28,085 bases of DNA, taken from contig JBBDWK010000051.1 in the NCBI GenBank assembly GCA_040902885.1, forward strand, positions 1 through 28,085, given 5' to 3'. Of this stretch, positions 22,477-28,085 are shown one piece after another (positions within the stretch are counted from its first letter, which is position 1; each line of letters opens with the position of its first letter). Source of the DNA: JBBDWK01 sp040902885 (GTDB taxonomy: Bacteria > Acidobacteriota > Terriglobia > Bryobacterales > Bryobacteraceae). The notes beneath the pieces are model-generated. The model searched no databases. It saw nothing but the letters and a program-made list of their open reading frames with translations, and was not told the DNA's origin. Position numbers and translations under genes: made by a program.

Positions 22477-23663
22477 TTTGCGAGTACCCGGACCAGATCT
22501 CCGGCCTTCCATTCTTCACGGTCCGCGTCAACCACAAAATAGGCATTGGCGCGCGAGAGCGCGGGCACGTCGCTGGAGCCTTGCCATGCGATGGGAGTCA
22601 GCGACCCTTCGGGGTTGAGGCAGGCCGGCAGGAAGCGGGTAAGGCCGGTCTTGTGCCGGAAGCCCGTCGAGAGGCGCGCGAACGCGAGCGGCAGCGGCGC
22701 TTCGCGTTCCCCTCCCAGCAGCCGGATGGCGGTCCGCGCGAACAGCTCGAAGGTCACCATGGTGGATGCGGGGTTGCCGGGAAGGCCGAAAAAGAAGCGC
22801 TCGCGGACGCGCCCGAACACCAGCGGCTGGCCGGGCTGAATGAGCACGCGGTCGAAATAGAACTCCGCTCCGAGTCCGGCGAGAACGCGCTCCACAAGGT
22901 CGTACTTTCCGGCCGAAACGCCGCCGGAGAGCAGTAGCAGATCGGCTTCGAGGCCCCGCTCCACCAGCGCGCGCGTCTGCTCATAAACGTCTTGGGCGAT
23001 GGGAAGCAGCCGCGGCAGTCCACCCGCCCGGGTTACCTGGGCCGCGAGCGACTGCGCGTTGGAATTGCGGACTTGAAATGAAGCCGGAGTGTCTTCGATC
23101 TCCACGATCTCGTCACCGGTGGCGATGATGGCGACGGTAGGCTTGCTAAAAACGGGAAGGCGCGCGCGGCCGATGGTAGCCGCGAGCGCGATATCCGAGT
23201 AATCCAGTCGTTTCCCGGCTCGCAGCACTGTCGCGCCTTCGCGCGCCTCCGTGCCTTGCGGGTTGATGAACTGGCCGGGTTCGGCGGTGCGGCCAATTCG
23301 AAGGCGCTCCCCCTCGCGGGTGGTGTGCTCCACCATCACAACCGCGTCGGCGCCTTCGGGAATGGACGCGCCGGTCATGATCTCAATGGCTTCGCCCGGA
23401 CCCACGGTAAGGCCGCCCATTTCTCCCGCCCGTACTTCTCCGATCACGCGCAGCTCTCCGGGCACGAACGCCGCGCGTACCGCAAAACCATCCCGCGTGG
23501 ACCGTGCAACGGGCGGATAATCGCGATCCGCGGCGAGGTCTTCCGCGAGTACGCGGCCGGCGGCTTCGGCAAGCGGAACCTTTTCCGGTCTTATGCCAGC
23601 AGCGAACGACCGGACGCGCTCCACGACGCATGCCTGCGCATCGGGAAAGGAAAAGGCTGCCAC
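22473..23663 (-). CDS. moeA: Molybdopterin molybdenumtransferase
   Basis: 396 residues with the four MoeA domains. The N-terminal part has RDYPPVARSTRDGFAVRA; domain 2 has MTGASIPEGADAVVMVE; the MoCF domain has VAIIATGDEI, LLLSGGVSAGKYDLVE and FFGLPGNPASTMVTFE; a C-terminal beta domain follows. It inserts molybdate into adenylated molybdopterin. The start codon is GTG at 23663; GGAG lies only two bases upstream of it, which is unusually close. It leads the cluster moeA-moaC-mogA, each joined by four-base overlaps, and is divergent from the secreted protein gene at 23725. Confidence 0.96.
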   Translation of the reverse strand: MAAFSFPDAQACVVERVRSFAAGIRPEKVPLAEAAGRVLAEDLAADRDYPPVARSTRDGFAVRAAFVPGELRVIGEVRAGEMGGLTVGPGEAIEIMTGASIPEGADAVVMVEHTTREGERLRIGRTAEPGQFINPQGTEAREGATVLRAGKRLDYSDIALAATIGRARLPVFSKPTVAIIATGDEIVEIEDTPASFQVRNSNAQSLAAQVTRAGGLPRLLPIAQDVYEQTRALVERGLEADLLLLSGGVSAGKYDLVERVLAGLGAEFYFDRVLIQPGQPLVFGRVRERFFFGLPGNPASTMVTFELFARTAIRLLGGEREAPLPLAFARLSTGFRHKTGLTRFLPACLNPEGSLTPIAWQGSSDVPALSRANAYFVVDADREEWKAGDLVRVLAK

Positions 23664-23701
23664 GACTCCATTTTACATACGCGCCGCCCGGCGCCCGTTT
23701 C

Positions 23702-23716
23702 GTGGATTAGAATAGG
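23702..23716 (+). promoter_or_regulatory. Putative -10 element before the secreted protein gene
   Basis: GTGGATTAGAATAGG contains TAGAAT, a good -10 box, 11 bases before the ATG at 23725. Its near copy is at 8220-8234. No -35 box is recognised in the 61-base divergent gap. Confidence 0.35.
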
Positions 23717-23724
23717 GTCATCGT

Positions 23725-24684
23725 ATGGGACGGATGGCTGCCATCCTGGGAGCGCTCGCGGGACTTCTGCTCGCCCAGACCGAAGGGCCGCTCGAAATTA
23801 AAGAAGGCCCCGTCCGGAAACGCCCGTCCATCGAACAGCCGGCCTCTTCCGGCCAGGAATCCAGCAAGGTCATTCGCATTGTCGAGGTGGACGCCAACGG
23901 AAAGGTGATCGAAATTCGCCTGCCCGAAGGGACAACGGAGCCGGGTACGGACAACTTTATCGAGCAGGCCCGCTTACATGCGCTGACATTTACGGAAGAG
24001 CTGCCGAACTTCCTCTGCGAGCAGCTTACCTGGCGCTTTTCGAGCGAAAGCCGCATCCCGTCCTGGAAGACCCGCGATCGCGTGATGGCCGAGGTGGTAT
24101 ACGAAAACGGCAAAGAGAGCTATCGCAACATCCGGCTCAATGGAAAGCCGTTGCGCAAGGGCACTCCAGAATCCACGGGGTCGTGGTCCACGGGCGAGTT
24201 TGGCACCGTGCAGATCGATATTCTGTCGCCATCGACCAATGCCTACTTCACCTTCATAAGGGTTTCGGACGCCTCCGGCAGGCCCGCCCGGCTTTACGAA
24301 TACACGGTGGAGCAGCCGAACTCCCACTGGCGCGTGGACTACGGCGGCCACATCATCTATCCCGCTTATGGGGGCAATATCTGGATCGATGTGGAAACCG
24401 GCCGGGTGCTGCGCGTGGAGATGCAGGCGCGAGACGTTCCCGAAAGCTACCCGATGAACGTGATCGAGATGACAGTGGACTACGGCTTTGTGCGCATCTC
24501 GGGCAAGACCCACCTGCTGCCGGTGAAAGCCGAAAACCTCTCCTGCCAGCGCGGCACATACTATTGCTCGCGCAATGAAATCGAATTCAAGAACTACCGG
24601 AAGTTCACCGCGGAATCCACAATATCCACCACGGACTCATCCATCAGCTTCGAGGGTGAAGAGAAGCACAAACCCTCGAAGTAA
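23725..24684 (+). CDS. Secreted protein of unknown function
   Basis: 319 residues with a signal peptide (MGRMAAILGALAGLLLA, cleavage before QT). The mature part begins with a charged low-complexity stretch, then EQARLHALTFTEELPNFLCE followed by QLTWRFSSES, the kind of segment found in large paralogous sets of uncharacterised acidobacterial exported proteins. Later regions (YENGKESYRNIRLNGKPL, SGRPARLYEYTVEQPNSHW, GNIWIDVETGRVLRVEM) look like antiparallel beta-sheet. Cysteines in LSCQRGTYYCSR may form a disulfide. The overall plan recalls LolA/DUF-type beta proteins that read out lipids, but I do not assign it. It is divergent from moeA and separate from the following gene, which has its own promoter. 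Confidence 0.8.
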   Translation: MGRMAAILGALAGLLLAQTEGPLEIKEGPVRKRPSIEQPASSGQESSKVIRIVEVDANGKVIEIRLPEGTTEPGTDNFIEQARLHALTFTEELPNFLCEQLTWRFSSESRIPSWKTRDRVMAEVVYENGKESYRNIRLNGKPLRKGTPESTGSWSTGEFGTVQIDILSPSTNAYFTFIRVSDASGRPARLYEYTVEQPNSHWRVDYGGHIIYPAYGGNIWIDVETGRVLRVEMQARDVPESYPMNVIEMTVDYGFVRISGKTHLLPVKAENLSCQRGTYYCSRNEIEFKNYRKFTAESTISTTDSSISFEGEEKHKPSK

Positions 24685-24743
24685 TCCGATCCCGCCCTGT
24701 GTGGAAATAGACATCTTTCCGTTCGCAAAACCCAAAATCGCTC

Positions 24744-24771
24744 TTTACATACTGCGCCATCGGCGTATACT
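24744..24771 (+). promoter_or_regulatory. Promoter of the MEDS-domain gene
   Basis: TTTACA (24744-24749), a 16-base spacer and TATACT (24766-24771) form a good sigma-70-type promoter. The ATG of the gene is 32 bases further on, leaving a leader of about 26 bases that lacks an obvious ribosome binding site. Confidence 0.6.
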
Positions 24772-24803
24772 TAGCGATCAGCGCCACCCACTTTGGGTTA
24801 AAG

Positions 24804-25625
24804 ATGTCATTGTGGCAACAGCTCCTTGAGGAGCCGCAGGTGGAGGGACACTTGGTCCAACTCCACGATGGGAACGAGCAGCTTCTCACCGCGAATGCGG
24901 TCCGCTACTTCCATGAAGGTTTGAAGCGGGGCGACGGGATCGTTGCGATCGCAACTCCCGAGCGCCGCGAAGCCTTCGCCCAGCATCTCACCGCGGCGGG
25001 GGCCGATCCCGAAAAGGCAGTGCGGATGGGGATGCTTCTCTTTCTCGATACGGAGGAGACGCTGGCACAATTCATGGTCGACGGGCAGCCGCACTGGGGC
25101 CTGTTTGAAAGCACCGTCGGAGCCACAATACGGGAGGTGCGGGCGGATTCGACCGGGCTGCGTGTGTTCGGCGACATGGCCGGCCTTCTTTGGAAAGCGT
25201 CGCAGTTCTCCGCTGCGATTCGCCTGGAACAACTCTGGAACAAGCTTCTGAGGTCGATCGGTTTCCACCTCTTCTGCGCGTACCCGATTGACATCTTCGG
25301 AAAGGAGTTTCAGATGACCACTGTTGACGCCCTCCTGTGTGCCCACACGCACCTCCTGCCGACTGGGAGGGATGCGGATCTCGAGCGCTGCATAAGCCGG
25401 GCCATGGATGAGACGCTCGGGCCGAAAGCCGAGGGGCTGAAGGTTCTTATCAAGGCCAACTACAGGCCCGCCTGGGCGGCGCTACCGAGGTCCGAGGCCG
25501 TCATCCTTTGGCTTAGGAACAATCTTCCAAACTACGCGGACGAGATTCTCGAGCGAGCCCGGCAGCATTACCAGGAGTCGCAGGCAGGGGATAGCCGGGC
25601 GCTGGAAAACACCGGGGCAGGTTGA
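24804..25625 (+). CDS. MEDS-domain sensory protein
   Basis: 273 residues, cytoplasmic. HLVQLHDGNEQLLTANAVRY, FHEGLKRGDGIVAIATPERR and LLFLDTEETLAQFM are typical of the MEDS (DcmR-type sensory) domain, a RecA-like fold. The domain occupies about residues 15-190, ending near HLFCAYPIDIFGKEF. The C-terminal part (200-273) is helical with no kinase, HTH or output domain. MEDS domains are found in regulators such as DcmR and as partners of histidine kinases in anti-sigma or chemosensory routes. Here it stands alone behind its own promoter, close to but convergent with the two-component pair at 25.9-28.1 kb. A protein-protein signalling role is likely but unproven. Confidence 0.82.
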   Translation: MSLWQQLLEEPQVEGHLVQLHDGNEQLLTANAVRYFHEGLKRGDGIVAIATPERREAFAQHLTAAGADPEKAVRMGMLLFLDTEETLAQFMVDGQPHWGLFESTVGATIREVRADSTGLRVFGDMAGLLWKASQFSAAIRLEQLWNKLLRSIGFHLFCAYPIDIFGKEFQMTTVDALLCAHTHLLPTGRDADLERCISRAMDETLGPKAEGLKVLIKANYRPAWAALPRSEAVILWLRNNLPNYADEILERARQHYQESQAGDSRALENTGAG

Positions 25626-25908
25626 ATCGGGGCTTCTGGAAACTCTCCAAAGAGGGTTGGCGGCAATAACTTCCGCCCAAAAGTTGCCCTAGAAATAAAC
25701 CCGCAGCGATGCCGGAAGCGGCGGCGCCGGGCGAGTTGCGGTTCCACTGCAGGATCCGCCAGTCAAAGCCCCAATGATCGGCGGGAGGTCCAGGAACGCG
25801 TTGTCGTAGCCGACTCCGCCGCGCAGGTTCGTCTGCACCTTGCCGTGGCGCACGCTTCGGCGTCCCGCGTCGAGACCGTCTCGATGCCTGCTCCCGCAAG
25901 CCGAAACC
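25626..25908. other. Convergent intergenic region with hairpins and a possible gene remnant
   Basis: 283 bases between the MEDS gene and the response regulator. GGCGG/CCGCC (25659-25663 and 25673-25677) could form a small hairpin after the MEDS gene, without a T tract. On the minus strand a frame without a start codon stays open from the response regulator stop to a TAG at 25689-25691 and reads ...KVQTNLRGGVGYDNAFLDLP and later ASLRVYF, like the end of an outer-surface beta protein. It may be the degraded 3' end of a lost gene; no function can be named. Confidence 0.35.
25870..25884 (-). terminator. Perfect hairpin after the response regulator gene
   Basis: TCGAGAC and GTCTCGA form seven base pairs around a single central base, 25 bases past the response regulator stop codon. 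There is no following run of T, so it is at best a weak or factor-dependent terminator, or a protein-binding palindrome. Confidence 0.3.
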
Positions 25909-27276
25909 TCACTCCATGTCCAGCTCGCGCAACTTGTCGTAGAGCAGGCGGCGATTGATCTTGAGCACTTCGGCGGCTCGCGTGCGGTTGCCCCCCGTCT
26001 GGTCCAGCGCCCGGCGGATCATGCTTCGCTCGAGCTTCGCGACGGCCTCGTGCAACCCTTCTTCAAGGAGCACGGAATCGAACGCGCCGGCGCTCTCAAA
26101 GCCGTCCGAAACGCCGATATGCTCCTTGCCGATCGGTCCGCCCCGGCCCAGAATCATGGCGTGCTCCAGGCAGTGTTCCAGCTCGCGCACGTTTCCCGGC
26201 CAGTCCCGCGCGTGCAGGGATTCGCAGGCCTCCGGCAAGAGCGCCGGCACGCTTACCTTCCACCGCGCCGCGCAACGCGCCAGCAGGTGCCGCGCCAGCG
26301 CCGGAATATCCTCGCGCCGCTCGCGCAAGGGCGGCGCGACCACGGTCACCACGTTCAGCCGGTAGTACAGGTCCTCGCGCATCGCGCCGCTTTTCACCGC
26401 GGCTTCGAGGTCCCGGTTGGTGGCGGCCAGGATGCGAACGTCCAGCGGGATGGTCAGGTTCGAGCCCAGGCGCTCGATCGAGCGTTCCTGCACCACGCGC
26501 AGCAGCTTGGCTTGCGTGGACGGGGCCAGCTCGCCGACTTCGTCCAGAAAGATGGTCCCGCCGTTGGCATATTCAAACTTGCCGATTCTCCGCTGCGTGG
26601 CTCCGGTGAACGCGCCGCGTTCGTGGCCGAAGAGTTCGGCCTCCAGCAGATTTTCGGGAATGGAAGCGCAGTTGACGATCGCCAGGCGGCGGTGTCCGCG
26701 CGTGCTGTGGCAATGGAGGGCGGCGGCGATCAGCTCTTTGCCGGTTCCCGACTCGCCGCGGATCAGCACGGTCGAATCGGTGGGCGCCACCTGACCGATC
26801 AGCTTGTAGAGGCGCTGCATGGCGGGACTGTCGCCTACCATCTCCGGGGCGGAATCGGGCGCGCAGCTCTCTTCGGTCCGGTACGCCTCCAGTTCGCGTA
26901 CGCGGCGCCGGTTTTCGATTGCTCGCTCGAGCTGAATCAGAAGCTCGGAGAAGTTGATGGGCTTGTTGAGGTAGTCGAATGCGCCGAGCGTCATCGCCTC
27001 AATGGCCACCGCGCTGGTGCCGTACGCCGTCATTACCAGCACCGCCGGCGGATCGGGCTGCTTCTTGATCTCCCGTAAGATCGCGATGCCGTCTTTGCCC
27101 GGCATGCGCACGTCGAGCAGCGCGGCCTCCAGAGCCGGATCGGCGATGAGCCGTGAAGCCTCCGTGCCCGTGGCGGCGCACAGCACGCGGTAGCCTTCGT
27201 CTTCGAGCAGAGCGCGCAACGCCTCGCGAGCCCGCGGCTCGTCTTCGGCGACCAGCACCAGCGCTTTCGCCGTCAC
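25909..27276 (-). CDS. Sigma-54-dependent NtrC-family response regulator
   Basis: 455 residues. A receiver domain (1-120) has acidic pocket E11-D12, phospho-acceptor D55 in LLDVRMPG, and K105. The AAA+ domain (about 145-380) has Walker A GESGTGKE (174-181), the sigma-54 contact loop GAFTGA (221-226) and Walker B TIFLDE. A Fis-type helix-turn-helix (about 415-452) contains GGNRTRAAEVLKINRRLLYD. It should bind enhancer sites and activate sigma-54 RNA polymerase when phosphorylated by the kinase encoded just upstream. The start is GTG at 27276, directly abutting the TAG of the kinase gene, so the two are coupled. No -24/-12 promoter is evident in the window to indicate its target. Confidence 0.97.
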   Translation of the reverse strand: MTAKALVLVAEDEPRAREALRALLEDEGYRVLCAATGTEASRLIADPALEAALLDVRMPGKDGIAILREIKKQPDPPAVLVMTAYGTSAVAIEAMTLGAFDYLNKPINFSELLIQLERAIENRRRVRELEAYRTEESCAPDSAPEMVGDSPAMQRLYKLIGQVAPTDSTVLIRGESGTGKELIAAALHCHSTRGHRRLAIVNCASIPENLLEAELFGHERGAFTGATQRRIGKFEYANGGTIFLDEVGELAPSTQAKLLRVVQERSIERLGSNLTIPLDVRILAATNRDLEAAVKSGAMREDLYYRLNVVTVVAPPLRERREDIPALARHLLARCAARWKVSVPALLPEACESLHARDWPGNVRELEHCLEHAMILGRGGPIGKEHIGVSDGFESAGAFDSVLLEEGLHEAVAKLERSMIRRALDQTGGNRTRAAEVLKINRRLLYDKLRELDME

Positions 27277-28085
27277 CTACGCGCTCCTCTCGACGGGCAG
27301 CCGGATCAGGAACACGGCGCCGGCATCGGTCTGCTCGAAGCTCAACTGTCCTCCGTGCTGGGCGACGATCTCGCGGGATACGGCCAGGCCCAAACCATTC
27401 CCGTTCTCCTTCGTCGTGAAGTAGGCGTCAAACAAATGGTCGCGCGCGTGTTCCGGGACGCCCGGCCCGCGGTCCTCCACGGCAATGTGAACGTGACTGT
27501 TCCGGCGCGAAGCGTGAACGGCAACCGGCGATTCCGGCGGCGAAGCCTCCACGGCATTCAAGAGCAGATTGATCATCACCTGCTCGATCTGCGGCCCATC
27601 CACGTCCGCTCGCATGTCCGGTTCGACGTCTACCCGGATTTCGATGTTCTTCTCGCGGCGCGGCTGATCCACCATGCGGCACGCGCGCTCGATGAGCGGC
27701 TGGACATCCTGCACATGGCGATCCAGAAGCTCCGGGCGGCCGAAAGCCAGAAGCCGGGAAAGAATCAGATCCAGACGGTCGACTTCCTTGATGGCCGCAG
27801 CGACTTCATCGGCCGTCACCGCGCCCCTTCGAAGCCGGCGCTCCAGCAGCTCGAGCGTGAGGCGAATTGAGTTCAGGGGATTCCGGATCTCGTGAGCCAC
27901 GCCGCCAACCGCTCTCCCAAGGGCGGAAAGCCGGTCCTGCCGCCGGAGACCTTCTTCGAGGGCCACGCGGCGCTCGGCCATCTGGTTAATTGCCTTCGCG
28001 ATTCCTCCGAACTCGCTCGAAAGCTGGGGAAGCCGGAAGCTGAAATCGCTTTCCAGCCGCGCGAGACCCTCCTGCATGGAAGCGA
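27277..28085 (-). CDS. Sensor histidine kinase, C-terminal part (cut by window edge)
   Basis: The frame remains open to the right edge, so the sensing region is missing. What is visible is a HAMP-like/helical linker (GGIAKAINQMAERRVALEEG), a HisKA dimerisation domain with the phospho-accepting H-box VAHEIRNPLNSIRLTLELL (His codon at about 27892-27894), and a HATPase_c domain with N box NLLLNAVEASPP, G1 EDRGPGVPE, F box LFDAYFTTKENG and G2 GNGLGLAVSREIV. The organisation resembles AtoS/ZraS-type kinases that work with NtrC-family regulators. It phosphorylates, by inference, the response regulator encoded immediately downstream. The HAMP-like linker suggests a membrane-anchored sensor. Confidence 0.95.
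   Translation of the reverse strand, partial: ASMQEGLARLESDFSFRLPQLSSEFGGIAKAINQMAERRVALEEGLRRQDRLSALGRAVGGVAHEIRNPLNSIRLTLELLERRLRRGAVTADEVAAAIKEVDRLDLILSRLLAFGRPELLDRHVQDVQPLIERACRMVDQPRREKNIEIRVDVEPDMRADVDGPQIEQVMINLLLNAVEASPPESPVAVHASRRNSHVHIAVEDRGPGVPEHARDHLFDAYFTTKENGNGLGLAVSREIVAQHGGQLSFEQTDAGAVFLIRLPVERSA

Noticed and set aside
22004..22546. Long version of mogA extending through moaC
   Set aside because: The added part is moaC in a wrong frame; the family alignment begins at the ATG at 22003.

Overview
The window looks like a chromosomal segment of an acidobacterium, probably of the Solibacter/Bryobacter type. That is inferred from families typical of the phylum: a PadR regulator joined to a very long 'orphan' FtsX/MacB permease, a secreted VWFA-related acidobacterial protein, a PSCyt/LamG/PSD1 cytochrome-type protein paired with a DUF1501 protein, and a small MEDS-domain sensor. 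Most of the window is GC-rich, so long antisense reading frames are abundant and were discarded. Genes lie on both strands. No rRNA, tRNA, CRISPR array or complete insertion sequence was seen.

Left part (1-3.7 kb, minus strand, visibly AT-richer). This is the most unusual region: a compact, apparently undescribed RiPP-type (ribosomally made, modified peptide) cluster. In transcription order it holds a stand-alone HExxH protein of the type described as alpha-ketoglutarate peptide beta-hydroxylases, a 76-residue precursor-like peptide whose C-terminus carries three consecutive six-residue Cys/aromatic units, a radical SAM/SPASM peptide maturase, and the start of a GT1-type glycosyltransferase cut by the window edge. 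A promoter and an inverted repeat lie upstream of the HExxH gene. Hydroxylation, radical cross-linking and glycosylation of one peptide is the inferred logic. No transporter is visible, but the cluster runs off the left edge.

3.8-8.2 kb (minus strand). A LarA-like/DUF2088 protein gene abuts xseA (exonuclease VII large subunit) with no spacer. Two tandem paralogous six-helix membrane proteins of unknown function follow, then a short, apparently truncated exported protein.

8.2-17.2 kb (plus strand). A secreted PSCyt1-PSCyt2-LamG-PSD1 protein overlaps its DUF1501 partner by 4 bases. They are followed by a full-length cobalamin-dependent methionine synthase (metH) and a YdeI/OmdA-family protein.

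17.3-20.4 kb (plus). A padR-permease pair stands behind a near-consensus promoter with two phased A6 tracts.

20.4-23.7 kb (minus). moeA-moaC-mogA, each joined by a 4-base ATGA overlap, supply late and early steps of molybdenum cofactor synthesis. A secreted VWA-type protein whose metal-site motif looks degenerate follows.

23.7-28.1 kb. A secreted protein of unknown family and a promoter-preceded MEDS-domain protein lie on the plus strand. Facing them on the minus strand is a histidine kinase (cut by the right edge) directly followed by its sigma-54-dependent NtrC-type response regulator.
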